A stretch of 64,000 nt of DNA from Lachnospiraceae bacterium. Lineage in GTDB: Bacteria > Bacillota > Clostridia > Lachnospirales > Lachnospiraceae. The notes below the pieces were generated by a model, which was not told the DNA's origin, made no database searches, and saw nothing but the letters and a program-made list of their open reading frames with translations. A program made the position numbers and the translations under genes. Shown piece after piece: positions 55,313 through 64,000 of the stretch. Location of the stretch: the NCBI GenBank assembly GCA_949383255.1, contig CASJPF010000001.1, forward strand, positions 1-64,000, given 5' to 3'. Each line of letters begins with the position of its first letter. Positions within the stretch are counted from its first letter, which is position 1.

Positions 55313-56089
55313 TTATTGAAACTCCGTCATATTTGGTCGAAAGCGCATTGGCAACATGCTTCTCTGCAATGCAGGATTCACACGCGCCTCAATTGCAACG
55401 CTTTTACAAAAACGTCGAAATAGCTCCTGATATTCATTCTCAAGTTCAGAGTAAACCAACCGCTCCTCGTCTAAATCTACCCCCTGCATTAAATACCACT
55501 TCTGATAGCTTGCATGTAATCCAAAAGTCTGTGTATTCTCATCGTAAATCACAAAATTATCAGCGGGTAGTCTGTCAGCAAAATGTGGCATTAAATACGG
55601 AAGAACATGATGTTTTGCATTAATTTTTGCATACAACATACCATTTTGTAACTCTAAAAAACGCAAAAATTGTTTTAGATGACACAACTCATTGTCAGAT
55701 GCGCGTGCACACTGAAATGTGCGCTGTACACAATCCTCCTGTAATCGGTCTGTAATTTTATTATCCCGCAATTGTAAGCCAAGAACAATTGTATGGTATA
55801 CCGCATCCGCCCTATCTTCATAGCAGGATACCATCGCCATACTAATTCTATACCATGTTTCTTTTCCCAACTGCCTTTCAATCGTATTGCTTACTTTCTC
55901 CGCTTTTTTTGCATCGGTTTGTATCGATTCATAATGCGTAAACAGACGCTGCATCTCTGGCTCCTTTATCGCAAGATGAATACAATTATGACTTTCTATC
56001 CCCATTCTCTTTTTTAAAAGATACGCCTCATAAACACCTGTTAAAATTCCTTCTGTACTGCCTTCACAAATTAATACATACTCTTCCAT
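55313..56089 (-). CDS. TIGR03915/DUF4130 family protein (paired with radical SAM protein)
   Basis: A 258-residue protein of the family found directly beside a radical SAM partner, annotated as probable DNA-metabolism protein. Its N-terminus LICEGSTEGILTGVYEAYLLKKRM and C-terminal conserved segment FQCARASDNELCHLKQFLRFLELQNGMLYAKINAKHHVLPYLMPHFADRLPADNFVIYDE are diagnostic. The catalytic role is not known; some members are fused to uracil-DNA-glycosylase-like domains, which suggests repair. It follows the radical SAM gene by 42 bp and precedes the HscC pair. Confidence 0.85.
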   Translation of the reverse strand: MEEYVLICEGSTEGILTGVYEAYLLKKRMGIESHNCIHLAIKEPEMQRLFTHYESIQTDAKKAEKVSNTIERQLGKETWYRISMAMVSCYEDRADAVYHTIVLGLQLRDNKITDRLQEDCVQRTFQCARASDNELCHLKQFLRFLELQNGMLYAKINAKHHVLPYLMPHFADRLPADNFVIYDENTQTFGLHASYQKWYLMQGVDLDEERLVYSELENEYQELFRRFCKSVAIEARVNPALQRSMLPMRFRPNMTEFQ

Positions 56090-56131
56090 ATAAAATCCCT
56101 TCTAGGGCGTGTTTGAAAAATAATCAAATCA

Positions 56132-57547
56132 CTAATACAAATTGGAATACTGCTCTGCATTTTCGTGGGTATCATCAAACAGCGACAACTGTTTGTAGGT
56201 TATTCCGTCTTTGTCAAACGGTAACTTTTCCCGCTCTGCCAGCAAATTCCTTGTAATATAGTCCTCCTCAAGCTTCGTTTTATACATCATCTTCCCATTA
56301 CAAGTAATAAAATACAATGCACGTTTTAACACCACACCGATTTTTTTCAGATTGTCAAAGTTGAGCACACCACTTTTTCTCGCCTTACAGATGCGTTGTG
56401 CGCTCTTCACGCCAATACCAGGTACACGCAGAAGCGTCTTGTAATCCGCTCGGTTAATCTCCACTGGAAATTGATCCAAATGCTGCAATGCCCAGTCACA
56501 CTTTGGATCTAATAAGACATTAAAATTCTGATGCCTTTCATTTAAAAGCTCCTCTATACGAAACTGGTAAAATCGTAACAGCCAATCCGCCTGATACAAT
56601 CGATGTTCGCGCAGCAGTGGGGAAGCTGTATGAATCGAAGGCAATGCCTGATCTTCATTTATCCCAACATAAGCAGAATAAAATACCCGCTTTAAACCAA
56701 ACTTATCATATAACCCTTCTGCGACAGACATAATTTGATAATCACTTTCTGGCGTCGCTCCAATAATTATCTGTGTAGATTGTCCTGCTGGTACAAATGA
56801 CGGCGCATTGCGGTACAGCGCAAGCTCTTGTTTTCCCTGCGCAATGCCGTTTTGTATCTGGCGCATTGGCGTTAAAATTGCTTTCCTGTGTTTGTTAGGC
56901 GCAAGCTTTTCCAGCCCCTCCGCTGTGGGTAGCTCTAAGTTTACACTCATTCTATCAGTCAAGTAGCCAATCTGCTGAATTAACATTGGGTCCGTGCCCG
57001 GGATTCCCTTGACATGTACATAGCCATGAAAATGATACTCATTCCTAAGCTTGTAAAGGGTTTGATAAAGCAACTCCATTGTGTAGCTTGGATTATGGAT
57101 GACGCCAGAACTCAAAAACAGCCCTTCAATATAATTTCTTTTATAAAAATTTATTGTTAACTCGCAAATTTCATCGGGAGTAAACGTTGCGCGCGGCACA
57201 TCATTACTTTTGCGATTAATACAATACTTACAGTCATAAACGCACTCATTTGACATTAGTATTTTCAACAGAGAAATACATCTGCCATCCGCCGAAAAAC
57301 TGTGACAAATTCCTGCCGCCACACAGTTTCCCATATCACGCCCATTCCCTTTTCTGTCAATACCAGAACTTGTGCACGCCACATCATATTTTGCGGCATC
57401 TGACAAAATTGCAAGCTTTTCCATAATTGATTGGGTCTGTGTTGTATGCAGCTCTATATTTGTAAGTATTTGCCCTGATTCTGTGTTCTGCTCGCCCTCT
57501 GCAACTGCCGGTTTTAACGTTGGATGCAATTGTATTTTATCATTCAT
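56132..57547 (-). CDS. Putative DNA modification/repair radical SAM protein (TIGR03916)
   Basis: A 471-residue radical SAM enzyme. The cluster motif CVYDCKYC lies in SNECVYDCKYCINRKSND, with an additional conserved Cys-rich N-terminus. A helix-hairpin-helix (LLRVPGIGVKSAQRICKAR) near the C-terminus implies DNA binding. The ATG at 57547 has GGGGAT/AGAGAT just upstream; the longer in-frame start is less likely. It is paired with the DUF4130 protein downstream. It has a promoter at 57644-57672. Confidence 0.87.
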   Translation of the reverse strand: MNDKIQLHPTLKPAVAEGEQNTESGQILTNIELHTTQTQSIMEKLAILSDAAKYDVACTSSGIDRKGNGRDMGNCVAAGICHSFSADGRCISLLKILMSNECVYDCKYCINRKSNDVPRATFTPDEICELTINFYKRNYIEGLFLSSGVIHNPSYTMELLYQTLYKLRNEYHFHGYVHVKGIPGTDPMLIQQIGYLTDRMSVNLELPTAEGLEKLAPNKHRKAILTPMRQIQNGIAQGKQELALYRNAPSFVPAGQSTQIIIGATPESDYQIMSVAEGLYDKFGLKRVFYSAYVGINEDQALPSIHTASPLLREHRLYQADWLLRFYQFRIEELLNERHQNFNVLLDPKCDWALQHLDQFPVEINRADYKTLLRVPGIGVKSAQRICKARKSGVLNFDNLKKIGVVLKRALYFITCNGKMMYKTKLEEDYITRNLLAEREKLPFDKDGITYKQLSLFDDTHENAEQYSNLY

Positions 57548-57643
57548 ATCTCTATCCCCAGCCTTTAATTTTAAACCATTCTTTCTCTCAATATAAAAAA
57601 TGTGTACAAAAGCAAACAAATTTTCCAAATTTATGTTTGTTTT

Positions 57644-57672
57644 ATCTTATCATACATTTGTTCTAAATGCAA
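57644..57672 (-). promoter_or_regulatory. Promoter of the radical SAM/DUF4130 operon with candidate LexA-like site
   Basis: TTGCAT (57672-57667), a 17-bp spacer and TAAGAT (57649-57644), minus strand. Within the spacer is GAACAAATGTAT, one base off the Gram-positive LexA half-site rule GAAC-N4-GTTY. A LexA-regulated repair operon is plausible but unproven. Confidence 0.5.
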
Positions 57673-57839
57673 TCATTTTTTTGAGATTATTCTACCCATA
57701 AAAAGTACTCCAAGTACATCTCTACTTCTGAAAAAATTATAGAAACATCTACAGAAATATGATATTATATTAAGACGTATAAATGACAGAAAACATTTTT
57801 TACAGTTCCTTAACAGTTTTTCAGAAAGGTATTATATTT

Positions 57840-59108
57840 ATGAGTAAAATTTTACAGACAGATACAACTTCTACATTCATTGATAATATGTCCTTGCCAA
57901 TTCATAGATGGTTTCGATATACGGCTGGTTTTTCGGCTCAATGGATTGAAGAGACTGTAATGACATACTTATCAAAATCTATCCATAGTGATTATTTTAG
58001 AGTCCTTGATCCATTTGCAGGTTCAGGAACCACATTATTATCATGTGATAAGTTAGGTGTTCCTTCATATGGCTATGAATCTCATCCTTTAATATATGAA
58101 ATTGCTGCCGGAAAACTGCTTTGGAAATCAGATATAGACTCCTTTTTAAAAACAGCTAATGATATATTAGTGCAAGCAGAAAATGATCACTCACCAATTG
58201 AACAATATCCTGATATTGTCCTAAAATGCTATGACGAAAAAAATTTAAAAGAAATTGATCACTTAAAGAAGGCATTATATTCTAAATCTAATGCTTCTTT
58301 TTCGTACAAATTATCTTGGTTAGCTTTTGTTTCCATGCTGCGTGCATCTTCACATGTTGGAACAGCTATATGGCAGTATATATTACCGAACAAGAAAAAA
58401 AAGAAAGTACTATCTGCTTTTGAAGCATTTTCTAATCAAGTTAATTTAATGTGTGAAGATATGAAAATATTTCAAGAAAGCCAAGCCAAACAATGCGCTA
58501 CCTTAATCAAACAAGATGCAAGAAAAGCATCAACTATTAAAAAAAATAGTATTGATCTTATCATAACATCTCCACCATACGCAAACAATTATGATTATGC
58601 AGATGCAACAAGATTGGAATTATCTGTATTAGGAGAAATCAATTGTTGGGGAGACTTACAAAGTAAAATTAGACCAGGGCTTATTCGTTCCTGTTCCCAA
58701 ATGGTTTCAAAAGAAAAAAAAGATACCTTTCAGTATTTAAAAGACCCTTTACTAAAACCAATATACAATGAAATATTAGATGTATGTACAAAATTGGATT
58801 TGGAAAAAGAAAATCATGGTGGAAGAAAAAACTATCACACAATGATAGCACTTTACTTTTTAGACTTAGCAAAAGTATGGCAGGAGCTCCGGCAAGTTTG
58901 TAAAGAAGGAGCTACAGTTTGTTTTGTCATTGGTGATTCAGCACCATATGGAATATATGTTCCTGTAGATAAATGGTTAGGTCAATTAGCGATTGCTGCG
59001 GGTTTTAAAAATTATTATTTTGAAAAAATTAGGGATAGAAATGTCAAATGGAAAAATAGAAAACATAAGGTTCCTTTAAAAGAAGGTCGTTTATGGATAA
59101 GGGGGTAA
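57840..59108 (+). CDS. DNA methyltransferase of a restriction-modification pair
   Basis: A 422-residue SAM-dependent methyltransferase. The SAM-binding motif DPFAGSGTT (residues 57-65) comes first and the catalytic motif TSPPYANN (243-247) second, about 180 residues later: the opposite order of common TSPPY-first N4-cytosine enzymes (beta class), an alpha-like arrangement. TSPPY suggests N4-cytosine or N6-adenine as target. Starts at ATG 57840, with AAAGG 10 nt upstream. The gene pair is AT-rich and on the plus strand among minus-strand genes, suggesting transfer. The restriction gene follows 7 bp later. Confidence 0.85.
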   Translation: MSKILQTDTTSTFIDNMSLPIHRWFRYTAGFSAQWIEETVMTYLSKSIHSDYFRVLDPFAGSGTTLLSCDKLGVPSYGYESHPLIYEIAAGKLLWKSDIDSFLKTANDILVQAENDHSPIEQYPDIVLKCYDEKNLKEIDHLKKALYSKSNASFSYKLSWLAFVSMLRASSHVGTAIWQYILPNKKKKKVLSAFEAFSNQVNLMCEDMKIFQESQAKQCATLIKQDARKASTIKKNSIDLIITSPPYANNYDYADATRLELSVLGEINCWGDLQSKIRPGLIRSCSQMVSKEKKDTFQYLKDPLLKPIYNEILDVCTKLDLEKENHGGRKNYHTMIALYFLDLAKVWQELRQVCKEGATVCFVIGDSAPYGIYVPVDKWLGQLAIAAGFKNYYFEKIRDRNVKWKNRKHKVPLKEGRLWIRG

Positions 59109-59115
59109 AATTATA

Positions 59116-59985
59116 ATGGCAAAATCACCAGCACATCGCTTTGGTCAAATTATAGGAGATTTATTAGAATGTACTTTAATTAGGCATTGTCAACCTATCG
59201 CAAATGAATATGGTATGTATTTAGATTATAGGCATCCAAGACCTGCAAGAAACAATCAAAGCGAAGTAAAATGGATTGATATTAATGGAAATACGCATAA
59301 GTTAGATATTGTAATCGAATATCAAGGATCCGAAACAAAAATTGGAAACCCCAGAGCATTTATTGAAATGGCATGGCGAAGATATACAAAACATTCAAAA
59401 AATAAAGCACAGGAAATATCAGCGGCCATTAAACCTTTGGTAAGTCGATATAGTGAGTATGGTCCTTTCTATGGAGCTGTTTTGGCAGGAGAATTTACAG
59501 AAAATTCATTAAATCAAATGAAATCAGAAGGATTCAAATTATTATATTTTTCAATTAATGCTATTGAAGATGCATTTGCTTCACAAGGTATTGATGCACA
59601 TTGGGATGAAAATACTTCGGAAGAAGTGTTGCAAAGCCGTGTTGAACAGCTTGAAGCATTAACGAAAACTCAATTGCAACTAATTGGTGATTATTTAATA
59701 AATAACAATACCGAACAATGGAAAATCTTTTTGATGTGTATACGAAATGCGTTAGAAAGAACATTAGAGAGTATTTCTATTATATCTTTATTTGGAGATG
59801 CAAAAATATTTTACAATATTCAAGATGCTTGTGCTTATATTATTAATGGAGACAAAGAAATTGCCTTTACCAAAGATTCATTTTATAGATATGAAATTGT
59901 TGTAAAGTATTCTAATGGAGACAAAATTGATATGCAGTTCAAAGAACAGCAAGCGGCAATCGCTAGTCTAAATCGGTTAATATAA
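59116..59985 (+). CDS. Putative type II restriction endonuclease (PD-(D/E)xK-like)
   Basis: A 289-residue protein following the methyltransferase with a 7-bp gap and a GGGGG site 10 nt before its ATG. The N-terminal part has HKLDIVIEYQG (Asp64) and, 20 residues on, FIEMAWRRYTKHSKNKAQE (Glu84, with nearby Arg/Lys), which fits a PD-(D/E)xK-type active site with a modified last motif. The rest is helical. No closer family was recognised, so this is by context and core motif. The stop codon lies inside a 14-bp perfect hairpin (59975-60008). AT content is well above that of the neighbours. Confidence 0.7.
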   Translation: MAKSPAHRFGQIIGDLLECTLIRHCQPIANEYGMYLDYRHPRPARNNQSEVKWIDINGNTHKLDIVIEYQGSETKIGNPRAFIEMAWRRYTKHSKNKAQEISAAIKPLVSRYSEYGPFYGAVLAGEFTENSLNQMKSEGFKLLYFSINAIEDAFASQGIDAHWDENTSEEVLQSRVEQLEALTKTQLQLIGDYLINNNTEQWKIFLMCIRNALERTLESISIISLFGDAKIFYNIQDACAYIINGDKEIAFTKDSFYRYEIVVKYSNGDKIDMQFKEQQAAIASLNRLI

Positions 59986-60008
59986 AACCTATGTGTTTTA
60001 TATTAACC
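59975..60008 (+). terminator. Hairpin overlapping the end of the restriction gene
   Basis: Perfect 14-bp arms, GGTTAATATAAAAC (59975-59988) and GTTTTATATTAACC (59995-60008), with a 6-nt loop. The stop TAA of the restriction gene is in the left arm. No long T-run follows on the plus strand, so termination may be weak. It could also be an end of the transferred segment. Confidence 0.45.
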
Positions 60009-60064
60009 AAAAGAAGCTTTGAAATAAACTCAAAATTGTTCTGAATGCAATCGTTTTTTAAAAA

Positions 60065-60892
60065 TTATTCTGCCTTTTGTATCACCAGCAAATCCTTGTC
60101 ATTGTTAACCAAATACAGCGTATTTGTGCCCTTGTCCAAACAGATGCGATAAAAAACATCATCTCCATAAAAGGAAGGATATTTTGTCATCTCCGAAAGC
60201 ACAATCTGTCGCTGTGACAGTTGGTCCAAGTTTTTATATTCGCAAAACTCCCAGCAATCCTCCTCCAGAACATTCTGAGCCGTAAAATAATTCGCTCCTG
60301 CCAACAGATCACAGACAATTCCTCCAAGAAACTCAGATAGCGTATTTGTCAACACTTTCCATTCCTTAATAGAATCGGCTTCATGCAAATAATATACTGG
60401 TGGGTCTTCTTTCTCCAAATCAGTCTCACAAATACCAAAATTCACAACACCTGCGGCATAATCACTACCAATCTGTAAATAATTTAAAACATGTTCTTTC
60501 CACTGTTCCCTAGGAATCTTTGAAAATTGATAGTGCTCCTCATCTTCATACTCTTCTGGCGACTCCTCCCAATATTCCTTATCATCCTCAATCCACTGTT
60601 CAATATCTTCATAAGAGAAATAAGGAAAAAGGTTCCCGAATACCCATATATCTGCCGTTTCAAACAACGGGCGGTCACTTGCCAAACGCACAAATTCATC
60701 TAATATCTGTGGAAACTTTCGATGATACTCCTCCTCAAAAATTTCCATCCTTGATTTATCCATTGGCAGTTTCCCTCCATACTTGCGCTCATAATACCTT
60801 CGCTGTTCTTTCCATTCTTCCTCGCTTACAGGTTCTGTGTATCCAAGCATCTTTATTATATCCACTGCCGATATTTTATATTGAATTGCCAT
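60065..60892 (-). CDS. SUKH (SMI1/KNR4)-like protein
   Basis: A 275-residue cytosolic acidic protein. The C-terminal part has the SUKH pattern: YLQIGSDYAAGVVNFGICETDLEKEDPPVYYLHEADSIKEWKVLTNTLSEFLGG. SUKH proteins often are immunity proteins against secreted toxins, but no toxin gene lies nearby, so this is not claimed here. It ends near the RM pair, on the other strand, and is 3 bp from MmcQ/YjbR upstream. Confidence 0.6.
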   Translation of the reverse strand: MAIQYKISAVDIIKMLGYTEPVSEEEWKEQRRYYERKYGGKLPMDKSRMEIFEEEYHRKFPQILDEFVRLASDRPLFETADIWVFGNLFPYFSYEDIEQWIEDDKEYWEESPEEYEDEEHYQFSKIPREQWKEHVLNYLQIGSDYAAGVVNFGICETDLEKEDPPVYYLHEADSIKEWKVLTNTLSEFLGGIVCDLLAGANYFTAQNVLEEDCWEFCEYKNLDQLSQRQIVLSEMTKYPSFYGDDVFYRICLDKGTNTLYLVNNDKDLLVIQKAE

Positions 60893-60895
60893 CTC

Positions 60896-61237
60896 TTATT
60901 TCCCCTTTACCAAATCATAACTTTCTGCAATCATTCGTTTCACTTCCTCGTCGGGAATACTCCCATCAAGAATCACAGTATTCCAATGCTCTTTATTTTG
61001 ATGATAGCCTGGAAGTACCGCTGCATATGTATCCCGCCAAAAATCTCGCCACTCTGGACTAACCTTTATATTAATACGCATCTGCCCTTCATATTCATAG
61101 GTCCACAAAAATGCCTTTTTATTCTTTTTACAGCGCACTAATACCCAATTCGCATCATGGAATGGTGCATCTTGATACACCTCCTGAAATGTAAGTCCAT
61201 ATTTTAGCGCTTCTTCTCTCGTTGTCAAACCGCTCAA
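60896..61237 (-). CDS. MmcQ/YjbR family protein
   Basis: A 113-residue small protein of the MmcQ/YjbR family, with a fold likened to MoaD/CyaY-type DNA-binding proteins: NWVLVRCKKNKKAFLWTYEYEGQMRINIKVSPE and VLPGYHQNKEHWNTVILDGSIPDEEVKRMIAESYDLV are the conserved regions. Family function is unclear. It lies 7 bp after the response regulator and 3 bp before the SUKH-like gene. Confidence 0.85.
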   Translation of the reverse strand: MSGLTTREEALKYGLTFQEVYQDAPFHDANWVLVRCKKNKKAFLWTYEYEGQMRINIKVSPEWRDFWRDTYAAVLPGYHQNKEHWNTVILDGSIPDEEVKRMIAESYDLVKGK

Positions 61238-61244
61238 ACACCTC

Positions 61245-61613
61245 CTATTTTTTTAGCGCACGGTCTATTCGATTATGTAAATCTTCTCCTTTAAATGGCT
61301 TAATCACATAGTCATATATTCCTAATTTAGATGTCTCCACAACCGTGGCTTTATCCTGTTTTGAGGTGAGCATAATCACTGGGATTCCCCAACATCTCTC
61401 CATCTGGCGGATTTCTCTCAACGTTTCAATCCCATCTTTTTGCGCCATCTGAATATCTAAAAGAATCAAATCTGGTCTTTCTCTCCGCAAATATTGCAGT
61501 GCACGCGCACCGGAATTAACTGGAATCACCTCATATTCTTTTTTTAGCTCCTGCTCAATTGCCGCAAGACTAATGCTGTTATCATCCACCGCTAAAATTC
61601 GCATTTTTCCCAT
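61245..61613 (-). CDS. Single-domain response regulator
   Basis: A 122-residue CheY-like receiver with no output domain: acidic pair Asp10/Asp11, phospho-acceptor Asp53 in LLDIQMAQKDG, conserved Thr/Ser in MLTSKQD, and Lys in YVIKPFKGEDL. It lies 13 bp downstream of the hybrid kinase and may receive phosphate from its HPt domain. Confidence 0.93.
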   Translation of the reverse strand: MGKMRILAVDDNSISLAAIEQELKKEYEVIPVNSGARALQYLRRERPDLILLDIQMAQKDGIETLREIRQMERCWGIPVIMLTSKQDKATVVETSKLGIYDYVIKPFKGEDLHNRIDRALKK

Positions 61614-61626
61614 TTAGTTTCTCCTT

Positions 61627-64000
61627 TTACCACTTTATTTCCAACAATTCTCGAAGCATCTGCTCTGCTGCCTCATCTTCATATAACTTCAACTGATTTT
61701 GCACTTCTATCAATTTGGATTCAATCTCAGGATTTAACTGATATTGTAAAATCTCCTCTATTTTATGTGCACAATCCTTCGCGCGAAAATTGTCCAAACT
61801 ATTTAGGGCTTCATTTATCTCACACACAAAACTTTCAGGATCAATTGCTTGTTTTTTCTCTCCAGAATTTGTTGGTTTCTGAACACGTTCCAAAAATTGA
61901 ATAATATGTTCTATCTGTGCCTCATATGCTGTTAACAATTGTGCTGCATGTGTGTCAACATAATCTATATCCCCTCTATCAACAGCCTTTTCCTGCTCTC
62001 TAGCACATTCTGAGATTGCCATAGCCCCCACATTGGCAGAAGCACTCTTCAAGCCGTGAACCTCAATCCCATAATTTTTATAATCCTGTTTTTCCCAAAG
62101 TTCACGCAAAAGGATTAATTTTCGTTTTCCATCCAGACAGTACAAGTCCAAAAGTTCCAAATAGTCCTCACGATTATCCAAATATTGTCCTGCGATCTTT
62201 TCCATATCAATTCCAGTAATGTCTATTTGAAATTCTATGTCTTTGCTATCTTCTGTTTGTTCCACCTGTGTTAAAGTTTCATCTTTTACTCGCTTTTCCT
62301 CCGAAATCCATCGAAGTAACGTTGCGTGCAAAGACCGCCTATCCAACGGTTTCGTAATAAAATCCTGAAAACCATTTTTTAGAAAAATTTCCCTGACTCC
62401 CTCCATTGCATTCGCTGTCAATGCGATTATAATTGGAAATTTACCATAATCCCCACACTCACTTCGTATTTTCTGTACTGTCTCTATTCCATCCATTTCT
62501 GGCATCATATGATCCATAAAAATAATGTCATACCTTATCTTATGGACAAGTGCAATCGCGGCAGCTCCACTGTCTGCCTCGTCAATCTCTAAGCCATAGG
62601 TCCGCAGAAAATTAATAGCAACTCTTCTGTTAATTCGATTGTCATCTACCACCAACACCCTACAATCCTTCACTGTAAAGAAATTCAAGGCTTCTTCTGT
62701 CTGTGCTTGTGCCACTGGCACCTCCGACAGAGGTCTGTCATCCACAATCTTTTGTGGAATTTTTATTGTAAATGTAGTTCCCTCACCATACACACTTTCT
62801 ACTTGAATCGTTCCCTGCATCAGCTCTACTAGATGTTTGGTGATGGAAAGACCAAGCCCTGTTCCCTCAACAGCGCGATTTCTTCTTGAATCTACTTGCT
62901 TAAAATTATCGAAAATTTCTTTTAAGTTTTCTTCGCGGATACCGCATCCTGTATCCTCTATCCGAAAAGAAAGAATCTCCAAATCCTCTCTATCACCTCG
63001 ATTTGCAGTGACAGAGAATGCAACATAGCCTTTTTTTGTAAATTTCAATGCATTGTTTAGAATATTAATTAAAATCTGTTTAATTCTTCCCTCATCGCCC
63101 AGATACCGACAGGGAATCGACATATCATACTTCTTTTTTAGACAAAGACCTTTTTGTGATGCCACAACCTCCATCATGCTTAGAACCTCGTCAACAAGCG
63201 AAACTACATGATACTCTGTCAGCACCAACTCCATTTTTCCTGATTCCACTTTAGATAAATCAAGAATATCATTGATAAGTGCCAGCAAATTACGCGAAGC
63301 CGATTTAATATCACAGGCATACTCATATACTTTTTTTCCACGGCTTTCTTCCATTATAATATCACTCAGCCCTACAATGGCATTCATTGGCGTGCGAATC
63401 TCATGAGACATATTTGCAAGAAAAGCACTTTTTGCAATATTAGCCTGTTCTGCCTGCTCCCGCACATGCTTAATTTCTTCAATATAATTTCTTGTCTCTG
63501 TCACATCAAAAAGGAGAACAACATACCCCTTGTTCTTCCTAAATTCATCAAAAATTGGTTCTACATGTCCCTGAAAAAACCTGTCATTCAGACAAAATTC
63601 CCACCGTTCCTCCTGACCCAGCATATCTTGAGGAAATCCCTTTAATCTCTCGATTGGCTTCCCAATCATTTGACTGTCCAAATCCTTAAAAATTCTTGCC
63701 GCTGCTGGATTAAAATTCGTAATCTGTCGCTGTTCATCCAATGCAATCACACTGTCACTCATACTGTTAAGCAATATGCCAAACGCCAGACTGCTAAAAT
63801 CATATACCTTTCTAATCCAAATTAAAATTACTACGCTCGAAAGCACCACCCCCAAAACCACTGGCGTGGAATCATACGTGCGTGTTAATTTCGCAGAATA
63901 CGCATAAAGTGCCACAACTGGCAGAAAAGAAAGCACCAAAATTAGCCCACATCTTCTGTCAGCAGCATACTCTGGTCTCTTAACGCAAAAACGGACCAGC
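61627..64000 (-). CDS. Hybrid sensor histidine kinase (partial, cut by the window edge)
   Basis: A multi-domain kinase. In the window: end of an N-terminal membrane region, a PAS domain (around DSVIALDEQRQITNFNPAAARIF), the kinase dimerisation helix with FLANMSHEIRTPMNAIVG, the ATPase with DTGCGIREENL and GTGLGLSITKHLV, a receiver with MDHMMPEMDG, and a C-terminal HPt domain with VHGLKSASANVG. The reading frame is open all the way to base 64000, beyond the TTG at 63939, and the extra residues continue a membrane segment; so the true start lies outside the window. It is the first gene of the cluster with the response regulator at 61245. Confidence 0.93.
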   Translation of the reverse strand, partial: LVRFCVKRPEYAADRRCGLILVLSFLPVVALYAYSAKLTRTYDSTPVVLGVVLSSVVILIWIRKVYDFSSLAFGILLNSMSDSVIALDEQRQITNFNPAAARIFKDLDSQMIGKPIERLKGFPQDMLGQEERWEFCLNDRFFQGHVEPIFDEFRKNKGYVVLLFDVTETRNYIEEIKHVREQAEQANIAKSAFLANMSHEIRTPMNAIVGLSDIIMEESRGKKVYEYACDIKSASRNLLALINDILDLSKVESGKMELVLTEYHVVSLVDEVLSMMEVVASQKGLCLKKKYDMSIPCRYLGDEGRIKQILINILNNALKFTKKGYVAFSVTANRGDREDLEILSFRIEDTGCGIREENLKEIFDNFKQVDSRRNRAVEGTGLGLSITKHLVELMQGTIQVESVYGEGTTFTIKIPQKIVDDRPLSEVPVAQAQTEEALNFFTVKDCRVLVVDDNRINRRVAINFLRTYGLEIDEADSGAAAIALVHKIRYDIIFMDHMMPEMDGIETVQKIRSECGDYGKFPIIIALTANAMEGVREIFLKNGFQDFITKPLDRRSLHATLLRWISEEKRVKDETLTQVEQTEDSKDIEFQIDITGIDMEKIAGQYLDNREDYLELLDLYCLDGKRKLILLRELWEKQDYKNYGIEVHGLKSASANVGAMAISECAREQEKAVDRGDIDYVDTHAAQLLTAYEAQIEHIIQFLERVQKPTNSGEKKQAIDPESFVCEINEALNSLDNFRAKDCAHKIEEILQYQLNPEIESKLIEVQNQLKLYEDEAAEQMLRELLEIKW

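Noticed and set aside
60520-61062. Plus-strand open frame of 180 codons
   Set aside because: Antisense to the SUKH-like and MmcQ genes; no ribosome-binding site and low-complexity content.
60065-61237. Toxin-immunity locus based on the SUKH-like gene
   Set aside because: SUKH proteins can be immunity proteins, but no polymorphic toxin or secretion gene lies next to it.
1-64000. CRISPR arrays, prophage, rRNA or tRNA genes
   Set aside because: No regularly spaced direct repeats, phage structural genes or tRNA/rRNA-like sequences were found by reading.

Overview
The window looks like a chromosomal segment of a low-GC Gram-positive gut anaerobe, most likely a Lachnospiraceae (Roseburia/Agathobacter-like) clostridium. 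That is inferred from gene content: YesMN two-component systems tied to carbohydrate ABC transporters, a giant acyl-CoA dehydratase activase-like protein, a PurO-type IMP cyclohydrolase beside a stand-alone AICAR transformylase, the alpha2-type glycyl-tRNA synthetase, and strong AGGAGG ribosome-binding sites. No rRNA, tRNA, CRISPR array, prophage or transposase gene was seen.

Layout. 0-9 kb: a sugar (probably oligosaccharide) uptake cassette with two lipoprotein binding proteins, two permeases and a YesM/YesN sensor-regulator pair. 9-21 kb: mostly minus-strand housekeeping genes (HPt protein, scpB-scpA, a phosphoesterase, a D,D-carboxypeptidase, rpsU, alaS, glyQS, recO with a small YqzL-like gene, era). 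21-31 kb: an M16C protease, a sigma-70-like protein without region 4, a rhomboid-like membrane protein with a zinc ribbon, and the 1459-residue activase. 31-42 kb: an alpha-galactosidase/ABC transporter operon with a divergent AraC regulator (an Msm/Raf-type system for alpha-galactosides), then purine genes, a GH13 amylase, a ferredoxin-type aldo/keto reductase and a TetR regulator. 42-50 kb: leuS followed by a LeuRS-derived fragment protein, a DUF4375-like protein, a cytidylate-kinase-like protein, rtcB, a secreted protein with calcium-binding-type repeats, and DUF3737. 51-57.5 kb: an HscC-type Hsp70 with a large J-like partner, and the paired DUF4130/radical-SAM DNA-metabolism proteins. 57.8-60 kb: an AT-rich methyltransferase/restriction-endonuclease pair on the other strand. 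60-64 kb: a SUKH-like protein, MmcQ/YjbR, a response regulator, and a hybrid histidine kinase cut by the right edge.

The most unusual structure is between the genes. Four intergenic elements (25011-25146, 46357-46492, 48813-48948, 49874-50025) share the ends GTAACAGTTCAG...CTGAACTGTTAC and are each flanked by a perfect but different 8-bp direct repeat. A fifth decayed copy (42852-42998) and a 42-bp remnant (20806-20847) also exist. Inside, every full copy has the same nested-hairpin architecture, with sequence changes compensated on both arms. They look like non-autonomous mobile elements (MITEs, probably IS66-type by ends and target-site size) that carry a conserved fold. They sit at gene 3' ends, and in three cases supply the last codons and stop of the upstream gene. 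A second, unrelated structured family occurs at 3185-3270 and 49077-49160.
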